NCBI GenBank assembly: GCA_038405435.1
Contig: JBBYHZ010000003.1
Strand: one strand, 5' to 3'
DNA from: Dryocola clanedunensis_A
Lineage (GTDB): Bacteria; Pseudomonadota; Gammaproteobacteria; Enterobacterales; Enterobacteriaceae
DNA: 64,000 nucleotides
How positions within the stretch are numbered: position 1 is the first letter of the stretch; every line of letters starts with the position of its first letter. The translations under genes were made by a program, and so were the position numbers. This document shows, piece after piece, positions 1 through 8,389 of the stretch. Under the pieces are notes generated by a model, which did not search any database, was not told the origin of the DNA, and saw nothing but the letters and a program-made list of their open reading frames with translations.

Positions 1-44
1 AAGTTAGCTTTTCGCGTACTCTGAGGCTAAATTAAACGATTAGT

Positions 45-70
45 TCGTTATGTATATGTTTATATAGCGA
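45..70 (+). promoter_or_regulatory. ModE-binding palindrome upstream of moaA
   Basis: The half-sites TCGTTATGTA and TATATAGCGA form a near-perfect inverted repeat around a 6-base centre. This fits the ModE operator consensus (CGTTATATA and TATAACG type arms). ModE with bound molybdate is known to activate moa transcription in E. coli. The site centre is about 57 bases upstream of the transcription start implied by the TACTAT box at 103-108, which suits an activator. The match is visible; binding is inferred. Confidence 0.75.
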
Positions 71-79
71 AAGCTGCTA

Positions 80-108
80 TGGCGAACCTCTCGCTGACGC
101 GCTACTAT
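80..108 (+). promoter_or_regulatory. Putative sigma-70 promoter of moaABCDE
   Basis: TACTAT at 103-108 is a good -10 box. The hexamer TGGCGA 17 bases upstream is a poor -35, as expected of an activator-dependent promoter. It lies just downstream of the ModE palindrome and would start transcription near 115, before the Moco riboswitch. Confidence 0.5.
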
Positions 109-119
109 CGTTAAACACA

Positions 120-228
120 CACTAAGCCTCTGGACCTAACTCGCAAGATACGGTGCTTTGGCCGTGGCCCTCCCGGTCACCAGGGTGCAGAAAGAAATGC
201 CTGCATCTCCCGTATTTGGAAAGGTGTT
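120..228 (+). ncRNA. Molybdenum cofactor (Moco) riboswitch
   Basis: The leader carries the conserved blocks of the Moco RNA motif: CCCGGTCACCAGGGTGCAG at about 171-190, then GAAATG, and CGTATTTGGAAAGGTGT just before the moaA start. These match the E. coli moaA leader as I recall it almost base for base. The ribosome-binding AAAGG lies inside the last block, so ligand-dependent folding would control translation of moaA, the first gene of the operon. The 5' boundary is approximate. Confidence 0.8.
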
Positions 229-229
229 T

Positions 230-1219
230 ATGGCTTCACAACTGACCGATGCGTTTGCGCGCAAGTTCTTCTATCTGCGTCTGTCCATTACGGACGTCTG
301 CAACTTCCGTTGCAACTACTGCCTGCCCGACGGCTACAAGCCGCACGGCGTGGCGAACAAAAGCTTCCTTAACGTCGATGAGATTCGCCGCGTTACCCGC
401 GCCTTTGCCGCGCTGGGGACGGAAAAAGTCCGTCTGACCGGGGGCGAACCCTCTTTACGCCGTGATTTCCCCGAAATTATTGCTGCCGTGCGTGAAAACG
501 CGGCTATTCGTCAGCTGGCGGTGACCACCAATGGCTATCGCCTGGCCCGTGACGTGCAGCAGTGGCGCGACGCGGGGTTAACAGCCGTTAACGTCAGCGT
601 CGACAGCCTCGACGCCCGCCAGTTTCACGCCATTACCGGGCAGGACAAATTCCGCCAGGTGATGGAAGGCATCGACGCCACTTTTGCCGCCGGGTTCAAA
701 AAGGTCAAAGTGAACACGGTGCTGATGCGCGGCGTGAACAGCCACGAGCTGGACACCTTCCTGGCGTGGATCAAACCGCGTCCCATCCAGCTGCGCTTCA
801 TCGAGCTGATGGAAACGGGCGACGGCGGCGAGCTGTTCCGTAAATTTCACATCTCCGGCACCACGATTCGCGACCAGCTGCTGCAGCGCGGCTGGGTACG
901 CCAGCTCAGCGGGCGCAGCGACGGCCCGGCGCAGGTCTTCTGCCATCCGGACTATCAAGGCGAAATTGGTCTTATCATGCCCTATGAAAAAGACTTCTGT
1001 GCCACCTGCAACCGCCTGCGCGTCTCTTCCGTCGGCAACCTGCATCTCTGCCTGTTCGGCGAGGGGGGCATCTCCCTGCGCGACCTGTTAGCGGACGATG
1101 CGCAGGGCGAGGCGCTCGAAGCGCGCATCTCGTCGGTGCTGGCCCAGAAAAAGCAGACCCATTTCCTGCATGACGGTCATACCGGCATCACACAAAACCT
1201 GTCCTATATTGGTGGATAG
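230..1219 (+). CDS. moaA: GTP 3',8-cyclase MoaA
   Basis: A radical SAM enzyme that starts molybdopterin synthesis by converting GTP to 3',8-cyclo-7,8-dihydro-GTP, which MoaC then turns into cPMP. The SAM-binding cluster motif CxxxCxxC is at residues 24, 28 and 31. A second Fe-S cluster is supplied by the C-terminal cysteines in DFCATCNRLR and LHLCL. The chain ends in the catalytically important Gly-Gly. An in-frame ATG lies further upstream at 158, but it is inside the riboswitch. The ATG at 230 gives 329 residues, the E. coli length, and has AAAGG at a suitable distance. First gene of moaABCDE. Confidence 0.97.
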   Translation: MASQLTDAFARKFFYLRLSITDVCNFRCNYCLPDGYKPHGVANKSFLNVDEIRRVTRAFAALGTEKVRLTGGEPSLRRDFPEIIAAVRENAAIRQLAVTTNGYRLARDVQQWRDAGLTAVNVSVDSLDARQFHAITGQDKFRQVMEGIDATFAAGFKKVKVNTVLMRGVNSHELDTFLAWIKPRPIQLRFIELMETGDGGELFRKFHISGTTIRDQLLQRGWVRQLSGRSDGPAQVFCHPDYQGEIGLIMPYEKDFCATCNRLRVSSVGNLHLCLFGEGGISLRDLLADDAQGEALEARISSVLAQKKQTHFLHDGHTGITQNLSYIGG

Positions 1220-1243
1220 CGTCAAAAATTAAGGAGAATAAGT

Positions 1244-1756
1244 ATGAGTCAGGTAAGCGAAGCGTTTATCCCGGCGCGTATTGCCATTTTGACGGTCTCC
1301 GGCCGCCGTACCGAAGAGGATGACACCTCGGGGCATTATCTGCGTGAGTCCGCCACCGAAGCGGGGCACGAGGTGGTCGACAAAGCCATTGTGAAAGAGA
1401 ACCGTTATGCGATCCGCGCCCAGGTATCGCAGTGGATAGCCAGTGAAAGCGTGCAGGTTGTGCTGATCACCGGCGGCACAGGTTTTACCGACGGCGACCA
1501 GGTGCCTGAAGCGCTTTTACCGCTTTTTGATCGAGAGATCGAAGGTTTTGGCGAGCTGTTCCGCATGCTTTCCTACGAAGAGATCGGCACCTCCACGTTG
1601 CAGTCCCGTGCCGTAGCGGGTATTGCCAACCGTACGCTGATATTTGCCATGCCGGGCTCAACGAAAGCCTGCCGCACCGCATGGGAAAACATCATTCTTC
1701 AGCAGCTGGATGCCACCCAGCGTCCCTGCAACTTCCATCCCCACATCAAGAAATAG
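1244..1756 (+). CDS. moaB: Molybdenum cofactor biosynthesis protein MoaB
   Basis: A 170-residue MoaB/MogA-fold protein with the TGGTGFTDGDQ pterin-binding loop near residues 75-85. In E. coli MoaB forms a hexamer and binds molybdopterin, but MogA performs the essential adenylylation, so MoaB is considered dispensable there. AGGAG at 1232-1236 precedes the ATG. It lies 24 bases after moaA and 3 bases before moaC, as expected of an operon member. Confidence 0.95.
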   Translation: MSQVSEAFIPARIAILTVSGRRTEEDDTSGHYLRESATEAGHEVVDKAIVKENRYAIRAQVSQWIASESVQVVLITGGTGFTDGDQVPEALLPLFDREIEGFGELFRMLSYEEIGTSTLQSRAVAGIANRTLIFAMPGSTKACRTAWENIILQQLDATQRPCNFHPHIKK

Positions 1757-1759
1757 ACT

Positions 1760-2245
1760 ATGTCGCAACTGACCCATATTAACGCCGCTGGCGAAGCGCA
1801 CATGGTGGACGTTTCCACTAAAAACGAGACCGTGCGCGAAGCCCGCGCCGAAGCCTTTGTCACCATGCAGGCCGCTACGCTTGCGATGATTGTCGACGGT
1901 AGCCACCACAAAGGTGACGTCTTTGCCACCGCGCGTATCGCCGGGATTCAGGCCGCTAAGCGTACGTGGGAGCTGATCCCGCTGTGCCATCCGCTGCTGC
2001 TGAGCAAAGTGGAAGTTAACCTGGAAGCCGAAACTGAGCACAGCCGTGTGCGCATCGAAGCCGTTTGCCGCCTGACGGGGAAAACCGGCGTTGAGATGGA
2101 AGCGCTAACCGCAGCCTCCGTAGCCGCGTTAACCATTTACGACATGTGCAAGGCCGTGCAGAAAGACATGGTCATCGGCCCGGTTCGTCTGCTGACCAAA
2201 AGCGGCGGCAAATCCGGCGACTTTAAGGCGGCAGATCATGATTAA
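1760..2245 (+). CDS. moaC: Cyclic pyranopterin monophosphate synthase MoaC
   Basis: Converts 3',8-cyclo-7,8-dihydroGTP into cyclic pyranopterin monophosphate. It has 161 residues, the E. coli length. Visible signatures are IPLCHP near residue 75, MEALTAASVAALTIYDMCKA, and the conserved lysine in KDMVIGPVRLL that belongs to the active site. The last 8 bases overlap moaD in another frame, which suggests translational coupling. Confidence 0.97.
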   Translation: MSQLTHINAAGEAHMVDVSTKNETVREARAEAFVTMQAATLAMIVDGSHHKGDVFATARIAGIQAAKRTWELIPLCHPLLLSKVEVNLEAETEHSRVRIEAVCRLTGKTGVEMEALTAASVAALTIYDMCKAVQKDMVIGPVRLLTKSGGKSGDFKAADHD

Positions 2246-2483
2246 CGTTTTGTTCTTTGCCCAGGTTCGCGAGCTGGTGGACTGCGACAACCTTCAGGTT
2301 GAAGCAGCCTTTGCCGACGTAGAACAGCTGCGTGAGCATCTTGCAGCCAGAAGCGACCGCTGGGCGCTGGCGCTGGAATCCGGCAAGCTGCTGGCAGCGG
2401 TAAACCAGACGTTGGTGAGCTTTGACCATCAGCTAAAAGACGGCGACGAAGTGGCCTTCTTCCCACCGGTGACGGGAGGCTGA
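2238..2483 (+). CDS. moaD: Molybdopterin synthase sulfur carrier MoaD
   Basis: An 81-residue ubiquitin-fold protein ending in FFPPVTGG. The terminal Gly-Gly is adenylylated by MoeB and converted to a thiocarboxylate, which donates sulfur to cPMP within the MoaD-MoaE complex. The start overlaps the end of moaC by 8 bases and the stop is 1 base before moaE, so the two synthase subunits are tightly coupled. Confidence 0.96.
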   Translation: MINVLFFAQVRELVDCDNLQVEAAFADVEQLREHLAARSDRWALALESGKLLAAVNQTLVSFDHQLKDGDEVAFFPPVTGG

Positions 2484-2484
2484 G

Positions 2485-2940
2485 ATGAGCGAAAACACCC
2501 GTATCCGCGTCGGCCATGAAAATTTCAGCGTTGGCGATGAGTATCAGTGGCTGTCGCAGTGCGACGAAGACGGCGCGGTTGTCACCTTCACCGGCAAAGT
2601 GCGCAACCACAATCTGGGCGACAGCGTGAAGGCGTTAACCCTGGAGCACTATCCGGGCATGACGGAAAAAGCGCTGGCGGAAATCGTGGAAGAGGCGCGC
2701 GAGCGCTGGCCGCTGCAGCGCGTTTCGGTTATCCACCGTATCGGTGAGCTGTGGCCAGGCGATGAGATAGTCTTTGTCGGCGTAACCGGCGCGCACCGCA
2801 GCTCGGCGTTTGAAGCCGCCCAGTTCATTATGGATTATCTGAAAACCCGCGCGCCGTTCTGGAAGCGGGAGGCCACGCCGGAAGGGGATCGCTGGGTTGA
2901 AGCCCGGGACACGGACAAGCAGGCGGCGAAACGCTGGTAA
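2485..2940 (+). CDS. moaE: Molybdopterin synthase catalytic subunit MoaE
   Basis: The large subunit of molybdopterin synthase, 151 residues against 150 in E. coli. It inserts two sulfurs from MoaD thiocarboxylate into cPMP. The active-site region APFWKREATPEGDRWVEA near residues 113-130 carries the two conserved lysine positions. Last gene of moaABCDE. A short hairpin TGCAC-CCGC-GTGCA follows at 2943-2956 but has only a weak T tract. Confidence 0.96.
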   Translation: MSENTRIRVGHENFSVGDEYQWLSQCDEDGAVVTFTGKVRNHNLGDSVKALTLEHYPGMTEKALAEIVEEARERWPLQRVSVIHRIGELWPGDEIVFVGVTGAHRSSAFEAAQFIMDYLKTRAPFWKREATPEGDRWVEARDTDKQAAKRW

Positions 2941-3029
2941 CATGCACCCGCGTGCAGTTGTGTTAATCTTATACATGGTAGGCTTTCTAGCCTGAAATTA
3001 GGTCAACGTAATTTACTTGAGGAAGCATC

Positions 3030-3740
3030 ATGGATCGATTCCCCCGCTCCAATGACACTATAGTTCAGCATGCGCGAACTGGTTTGCAGGCCTATATGGC
3101 GCAGGTCTATGGCTGGATGACCTGCGGGCTGCTGCTTACCGCGTTTGTTGCCTGGTATGCCGCCAACACCCCGGCGGTGATGGAATTCGTCTTCTCCAGC
3201 AAAATCACCTTCTTCGGTTTGATTATTGTCCAGCTGGGCCTGGTGTTCGTGCTGTCCGGCATGGTGCATAAGCTGAGCGCCGGTATGGCGACCACGCTGT
3301 TCATGCTCTATTCCGCGCTGACGGGCCTGACGCTCTCCAGCATCTTTATCGTCTACACCTATTCGTCCATTGCCAGCACCTTCGTGGTGGCGGGCGGCAT
3401 GTTTGGTGCCATGAGCCTTTACGGCTATACCACCAGGCGTGACCTGAGCGGCTTCGGCAATATGCTGTTTATGGCGCTGATCGGTATCGTGCTGGCGTCG
3501 CTGGTAAACATCTGGCTGAAAAGCACGGCGCTGATGTGGGCGGTCACCTACATCGGGGTAATTGTGTTTGTGGGCCTGACGGCGTACGACACGCAAAAGC
3601 TGAAAAACATCGGCGAGCAGATTGACGTGCGCGACACGCAGAATATGCGCAAGTATTCCATTCTTGGCGCGCTGACGCTGTATCTGGACTTCATCAACCT
3701 GTTCCTGATGCTGCTGCGTATTTTCGGCAACCGTCGCTGA
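3030..3740 (+). CDS. ybhL: Bax inhibitor-1 family membrane protein YbhL
   Basis: An inner membrane protein of 236 residues with about seven hydrophobic segments from residue 25 onward. It belongs to the BI-1/YccA superfamily, whose members are proposed Ca2+ or proton leak channels; YbhL itself has no firm function. The tail segment contains TAYDTQKLKNIGEQ, the typical family region with the conserved Asp. GAGGAAG precedes the ATG, and TATACA at about 2971 could be its -10. It sits after moaE as in E. coli, but ybhM, which follows in K-12, is absent. Confidence 0.92.
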   Translation: MDRFPRSNDTIVQHARTGLQAYMAQVYGWMTCGLLLTAFVAWYAANTPAVMEFVFSSKITFFGLIIVQLGLVFVLSGMVHKLSAGMATTLFMLYSALTGLTLSSIFIVYTYSSIASTFVVAGGMFGAMSLYGYTTRRDLSGFGNMLFMALIGIVLASLVNIWLKSTALMWAVTYIGVIVFVGLTAYDTQKLKNIGEQIDVRDTQNMRKYSILGALTLYLDFINLFLMLLRIFGNRR

Positions 3741-3746
3741 TCGCAG

Positions 3747-3782
3747 GCTTATCCGCCCTACGGAGCTGTAGGGTGGATAAGC
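3747..3782. repeat. REP-type palindrome between ybhL and ybhN
   Basis: GCTTATCCGCCCTAC at 3747-3761 and GTAGGGTGGATAAGC at 3768-3782 form a long hairpin with one mismatched position and a 6-base loop. The GGATAAGC core is shared with the REP elements elsewhere in the window. It lies between two convergent genes, where it may protect or terminate both transcripts. Confidence 0.75.
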
Positions 3783-3799
3783 ATTAGCGTCATTCACCG

Positions 3800-4768
3800 C
3801 TAGCTATTCTCTCCGAGCTTCCTTTCGTTCTTCGCCCGCAGCTTTTTCGCCCGGCTTTCCAGCCCTAAATAGCAGACAATCGCCAGCAGCAGCGGGGCGA
3901 TGAAATAGAGCAGGCGATAGGCCAGCAGCGCGGCGATAATCGTGCCGTGGCTGACGTGTTCACCCGCCAGCAGCGCAATAAATACCGCCTCCAGCACGCC
4001 GATACCCGCCGGGATATGCACGATAACGCCCGCGATACTGCTCACCAGCAGCACGCCCAGCACGAAGAAGTAGTTCACCTCCTGGCCCAGCAGCAGCCAG
4101 ATAATCGCCCCCATCACCATCCAGTTGGCGCTGGAGATAACCAGCTGCGCGAGGGCAAATTTAAAGGATGGCAGGACGAGCCGCTGGCCCCTGATCGTCG
4201 CGTGACGATGCTTAGCAAACGCGCAGAACCACAGGTAAACCGCGATAAACGCCAGCAGGACGACGCCCAGAATGCGCAGCGTTCCCTCTTCGATATACCA
4301 GTGGTCCGGCAGCTGCACTACGCCGACGGTGAAAATCACCCCTGCCAGCACGATGTAGCCGAGCCAGTTCGTAGAGATGCTTAGCGAGAATATTCGCGTA
4401 ATGGTGGCGCTGGGCAGGCCCAGGCGGGAGTAGAGCCGGTAGCGCATACCGATGCCGCCCACCCAGGTGCTCAGCGTCAGGTTGAAGGCGTAGCAGATAA
4501 ACGACACCAGCATAACCTGCCGTTTGGCCAGCTTATGGCCGCAGTAGGCGCGCGCGAGCAGATCGTAACAGCCGTAAAGGAGGTAGCTGAGGATCACCAG
4601 CCCGACGGCGCTGAACAGCACGAGGCGGTTATAGTTGCGGATGACCTTCCACACTTCCTCCCAGTCCACTTTGGTGGCGTACACCACGAGCAGCACGATC
4701 ACCGCGATAAAAAAGAGCCAGGTGAGGATTTTCTTTGCTTTCCGCCATTTAGGGTGCGAGTGAGACAT
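3800..4768 (-). CDS. ybhN: Inner membrane protein YbhN (UPF0104)
   Basis: 322 residues with about eight hydrophobic segments, beginning with WLFFIAVIVLLVVYATKV. It belongs to the family of lysylphosphatidylglycerol synthetase transmembrane domains (AglD/UPF0104), thought to act in lipid flipping, but it lacks the aminoacyl-transferase part. The start codon overlaps the stop of clsB by one base (TGATG), making it the third gene of ybhP-clsB-ybhN. The context points to phospholipid metabolism; the exact role is unknown. Confidence 0.92.
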   Translation of the reverse strand: MSHSHPKWRKAKKILTWLFFIAVIVLLVVYATKVDWEEVWKVIRNYNRLVLFSAVGLVILSYLLYGCYDLLARAYCGHKLAKRQVMLVSFICYAFNLTLSTWVGGIGMRYRLYSRLGLPSATITRIFSLSISTNWLGYIVLAGVIFTVGVVQLPDHWYIEEGTLRILGVVLLAFIAVYLWFCAFAKHRHATIRGQRLVLPSFKFALAQLVISSANWMVMGAIIWLLLGQEVNYFFVLGVLLVSSIAGVIVHIPAGIGVLEAVFIALLAGEHVSHGTIIAALLAYRLLYFIAPLLLAIVCYLGLESRAKKLRAKNERKLGENS

Positions 4769-6012
4769 CAGAATTTCACCCCCTGATTATCCGTCTCCAC
4801 CCGATCCTGCGTCTCGATTTCGGGCTGCACCGGAGGCTTTACTAACGAAAGGCGCGGAGTATGCGCGGGCAGCCAGCCGACCATCGCCGGGAAGTGGCGC
4901 AGGAAGTGGAACGCCAGCACGCTTTTCCCCAGGTTCCACCAGGTGCGCTTAGGCACCATAGTTTCATCCACCCGCTTGCTGTCGTTGGCGATAAGCCCGC
5001 TGAGGTTTTCACGCAGCTCCGCGTTGAACGCTTTATCGTAGATAATCAGGTTCGCTTCCAGGTTCAGCGACAGGCTAAGGGGATCGAGATTGCTGGATCC
5101 CACCGTCGCCCAGTGATCGTCCATAATCGCCACCTTGCCGTGCAGCGGACGCCGGGTGTATTCGTATATTTCAACGTTGGACTTCACCAGATAGTTATAG
5201 AGCAGGCGGGCGCCCACCTTCACGATCGGCATATCCGGCTCGCCCTGAACCACCAGCTTCACTTTTACGCCACGGCGTGAGGCATTGCGCATTGCATGCA
5301 GCAGGCGGTAACCCGGGAAGAAATAGGCGTTGGCAATAATCACTTCCTGCTTCGCGTTGCTGAGCATCTTCAGGTAGTAACGTTCGATATCGTCGCGGTG
5401 CTCGTTGTTATCACGCCAGACAAACAGCGCCTGCGCCTCGCCCGGCGTCAGGTTTTCATGGGCGCTGTTATGGCGACGACCCCACCAGCGGCGAGGATTT
5501 TCCTCACCGGGCAGGTTTGAGATCACGTACTGGTAGATGTCCTGCACCACCGGGCCTTCCACCTTAACGGCGTAGTCCTGTTTGGCTTCCGGACCGTAAT
5601 CAATCATATGCTCAGCGGAATAGTTGATCCCGCCAACAAACGCCAGTTCGCCATCCACCACAACGATTTTGCGGTGCATGCGGCGGAACAGGTTGGTGCG
5701 CATGCCAAAAATCAGCGGGCGGGGATCGTAATAGCGGAACATCACGCCCGCGGTGGTTAACTCGCTGACGAAACTGTCGCTCAGATCGGGCGAGCCGTAG
5801 CCGTCCAGCAGCACCTCCACGCTCACGCCGCGACGGGCAGCGTCCAGAATCACCTCATGAAGCTGCTTGCCCACGTCGTCTTCAAACCAGATAAACGTTT
5901 CCAGGATCACTTTGCTGTTTGCTTGTCGGATGGCCTCGAAGACCGCCGGGAAAAAGGCATCGCCGTTCTCCAGCAGCTCAATACGGTTGCCGTCACGCCA
6001 GTTATTTTTCAT
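4768..6012 (-). CDS. clsB: Cardiolipin synthase B
   Basis: A phospholipase D superfamily enzyme that makes cardiolipin by phosphatidyl transfer; E. coli ClsB can also form phosphatidylglycerol. It has the two HKD motifs: H113-K115-D120 in MHRKIVVVD and H291-K293-D298 in LHGKVAIMD. The chosen ATG gives 414 residues (413 in E. coli) and begins MKNNWRDGN like the E. coli protein. An upstream in-frame start would add 16 residues inside ybhP. The ATG overlaps the ybhP stop in an ATGA arrangement. Confidence 0.96.
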   Translation of the reverse strand: MKNNWRDGNRIELLENGDAFFPAVFEAIRQANSKVILETFIWFEDDVGKQLHEVILDAARRGVSVEVLLDGYGSPDLSDSFVSELTTAGVMFRYYDPRPLIFGMRTNLFRRMHRKIVVVDGELAFVGGINYSAEHMIDYGPEAKQDYAVKVEGPVVQDIYQYVISNLPGEENPRRWWGRRHNSAHENLTPGEAQALFVWRDNNEHRDDIERYYLKMLSNAKQEVIIANAYFFPGYRLLHAMRNASRRGVKVKLVVQGEPDMPIVKVGARLLYNYLVKSNVEIYEYTRRPLHGKVAIMDDHWATVGSSNLDPLSLSLNLEANLIIYDKAFNAELRENLSGLIANDSKRVDETMVPKRTWWNLGKSVLAFHFLRHFPAMVGWLPAHTPRLSLVKPPVQPEIETQDRVETDNQGVKF

Positions 6013-6770
6013 ACATGGATCTCCACGGCGAGGGGGGCATGGTCTGACAGATGCCGCCACTGACGTAAATTAAGCGTGGCGGGCGCGCTGACAGAGGCAT
6101 GTTTTACGTAGATACGGTCAAGGCGAAGCAGCGGGAAACCCGCCGGGAAGGTGCGCGCGGGGCGACCCCAGGCGCGGGTAAATACCTCGTCCAGGCTGGC
6201 TTCTTTTTTCAACATATGGCTCGCTTTCTGACGCCAGTCGTTAAAGTCCCCGGCCACCACAACCGGTTCGCCTTCTGGCAGCTCGTTGACCAGCTTACAC
6301 AGCATGGCGAGCTGCGCCTGGCGGTGCTCCTCGCGCAGGCCAAGATGCACGCAGATAACGTGCACGCGCAGGTTGCTGTCCGGCACGGTCATCTGACAGT
6401 GGAGCATGCCGCGCTTTTCGTGACCCTCAACGGAGATATCCCGGTTGTCGTAATGAATGATGGGGAAGCGGGAAAGTATCGCGTTGCCGTGGTGGCCTTC
6501 GGGATAAACAGCGTTCCGCCCGTAGGCAAAATCTTCCCAGACCGTATCCGCCAGAAACTCATAGTGGCTGGTCTCCGGCCAGTGTTCAAAGCGCACCGAG
6601 TGGGCCTCATGCGCCCCCATCACCTCCTGAAGGCAGACAATATCCGCAGATACCGTGCGTATCGCGTCGCGCAGCTCCGGCAAAATAAAGCGCCGGTTGA
6701 AGGTGGTAAAGCCTTTGTGTGTATTTATCGTGAGCACTTTAAAAGAAAAGCGCGGAGTATGATGTGCCAT
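6009..6770 (-). CDS. ybhP: Endonuclease/exonuclease/phosphatase family protein YbhP
   Basis: 253 residues, the E. coli length. The EEP-fold signatures are visible: CLQEV with the metal-binding Glu near residue 48, VVAGDFNDWR, and the terminal LSDHAPLAVEI with the catalytic Asp-His pair. Substrate unknown; the family includes phosphodiesterases acting on nucleic acids, inositol phosphates or lipids. As the first gene of ybhP-clsB-ybhN it is likely linked to phospholipid turnover, which is inference from context. Confidence 0.92.
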   Translation of the reverse strand: MAHHTPRFSFKVLTINTHKGFTTFNRRFILPELRDAIRTVSADIVCLQEVMGAHEAHSVRFEHWPETSHYEFLADTVWEDFAYGRNAVYPEGHHGNAILSRFPIIHYDNRDISVEGHEKRGMLHCQMTVPDSNLRVHVICVHLGLREEHRQAQLAMLCKLVNELPEGEPVVVAGDFNDWRQKASHMLKKEASLDEVFTRAWGRPARTFPAGFPLLRLDRIYVKHASVSAPATLNLRQWRHLSDHAPLAVEIHV

Positions 6771-6904
6771 GCCGCTCCCGGTCTTATTCGTTATCCTGAT
6801 GAAAATAAAGTGTAGTCTTTGTCACAAAAAGAGGGCGGGATGCGGAATTTTCCGTACACTGGCGTACTCTCAAAGACAGGAAAATATACGCCAGGAGTGA
6901 ATAC

Positions 6905-7312
6905 ATGAAGTGGCAACAGCGGATACAGGTGGCAACCGGCCTGACTTGTTGGCAGATTATGCTGCATTTGATGGTGGTATGCGCGGTGCTGGTTGGCTGG
7001 AAAACCAAAACCCTGATCCCGGTCGGCATCGGCCTGTGCGGCCTGTATATCGCGACCGTTATCCTGATGTTCGCCTTTCAGCGTTTCCACAGCGGCAAGC
7101 TGCGCGACATCGGCGATTTTCTTGAAGAGCTGACCACCACCTGGTACTTCGGTACGGCGATGATCGCCCTGTGGCTGCTCTCCCGCGTGGTAGAAAACAA
7201 ATGGCTATTGCTGGCTGCGGGCCTCGCAATGATTGCCGGACCCGCCATCTACTCGCTGCTCGCCAAAGACAAATCAGGCGATTTTGCGACGAAACATCCA
7301 GTACGCCGCTGA
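6905..7312 (+). CDS. ybhQ: Inner membrane protein YbhQ
   Basis: A 135-residue protein with four hydrophobic segments and short charged loops, nearly the same length as E. coli YbhQ. Function unknown. CAGGAG lies upstream of the ATG. Its 3' end overlaps the 3' end of the oppositely transcribed ybhR by about 39 bases, so the two genes converge with no room for a separate terminator. Confidence 0.9.
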   Translation: MKWQQRIQVATGLTCWQIMLHLMVVCAVLVGWKTKTLIPVGIGLCGLYIATVILMFAFQRFHSGKLRDIGDFLEELTTTWYFGTAMIALWLLSRVVENKWLLLAAGLAMIAGPAIYSLLAKDKSGDFATKHPVRR

Positions 7313-8380
7313 ACCCGTCGTGGCCGCTATCACCAGCAGCGGCCAGACGCTCCCCCAGACGATATCTAAGCTCGCATCCTTCAAATAAATCTGCTTGGTA
7401 ATGTCGGTGAAATGCCGGATGGGGTTCACCCACGTCAGGTTTTGCAGCCAGACCGGCATGTTCTCCACCGGCGAAACGTAGCCCGACAGCAAAATCGCGG
7501 GCATCATAAACACGAACACGCCGATAAAGGCCTGCTGCTGCGTGGCGCAAAGCGACGAGATGAGCAGGCCAAATCCCACCAGCGACAGCCCGTAAATCAG
7601 CATCGTGAAATAGAACAGCAGCAGCGAGCCGGAAAACGGTATCTGATAGCCCCAGATGCCCACGCCCAGCACGATGGTCGCCTGGGCAATGGCAACGATC
7701 TGCGCGGGCACCGCTTTGCCAACGAAGATCTGCCAGGTGGCGAGCGGTGAAACCAGCAGCTGGTCGAGCGTACCCTGTTCGCGCTCGCGGGCGACCGACA
7801 GTGAAGTCACGATCATCACGCCAATCGTAGTGATCATCGCAATCAGCGACGGCACCACGAACCATTTATAGTCCAGATTCGGGTTATACCAGTTGCGCAC
7901 CACCAGCTCGCTGTTGTTCGGCTTTGGCTGGCCGGTCATCAGCTCCTGCTGGTAGTTCTTGACGATCTGCTGAAGATAGTTGGCGGCAATCTGGGCGCTG
8001 TTGGAGTTACGCCCGTCGAGGATAATCTGCAGCTTCGCGGGCTGCTGGCCTGCCAGATTGCGCGAGAAGTCCGCCGGGAAGCGAATCAAAAGCAGCGCCT
8101 TCTGGTTGTCTATTGTCGGCTGGATTTCCTGCGGGTTTTTCAGCAGCAGCACGTGGTTAAACGCTTTGGCGCGGGCGAAACGCTGGGTCAGCTCTACGGA
8201 GTGGCTGCCGTTATCCTCGTTGTAAATCGCAATCGTCGCGTTGGTGACTTCAAGCGTGGCGGCGAACGGGAACAGCACCACCTGCAGCACCACCGGCAAA
8301 AGGAGAATGGCGCGGGTCTGCGGCTCGCGCAGCAGCGACTGCAGCTCTTTGCGAATCAGTGTCCATAATCGATGAAACAT
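7274..8380 (-). CDS. ybhR: ABC exporter permease YbhR
   Basis: An ABC-2 family permease of 368 residues: one N-terminal membrane segment (residues 23-43), a large periplasmic domain, and about five C-terminal segments ending LLVIAATTGSAAYWMF. It pairs with YbhS as the membrane part of the YbhFSR exporter, reported in E. coli to affect tetracycline efflux and Na+/H+ exchange. Last gene of ybhG-ybhF-ybhS-ybhR, starting 9 bases after ybhS ends. Confidence 0.94.
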   Translation of the reverse strand: MFHRLWTLIRKELQSLLREPQTRAILLLPVVLQVVLFPFAATLEVTNATIAIYNEDNGSHSVELTQRFARAKAFNHVLLLKNPQEIQPTIDNQKALLLIRFPADFSRNLAGQQPAKLQIILDGRNSNSAQIAANYLQQIVKNYQQELMTGQPKPNNSELVVRNWYNPNLDYKWFVVPSLIAMITTIGVMIVTSLSVAREREQGTLDQLLVSPLATWQIFVGKAVPAQIVAIAQATIVLGVGIWGYQIPFSGSLLLFYFTMLIYGLSLVGFGLLISSLCATQQQAFIGVFVFMMPAILLSGYVSPVENMPVWLQNLTWVNPIRHFTDITKQIYLKDASLDIVWGSVWPLLVIAATTGSAAYWMFRRKIA

Positions 8381-8389
8381 GGCTTTTCC

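Noticed and set aside
578..1045. 155-codon minus-strand frame opposite moaA
   Set aside because: It lies wholly antisense to a conserved gene with no ribosome site; a GC-rich shadow frame.
3003..3797. 264-codon minus-strand frame opposite ybhL
   Set aside because: Low-complexity His/Gln-rich product antisense to a conserved membrane protein gene; typical shadow.
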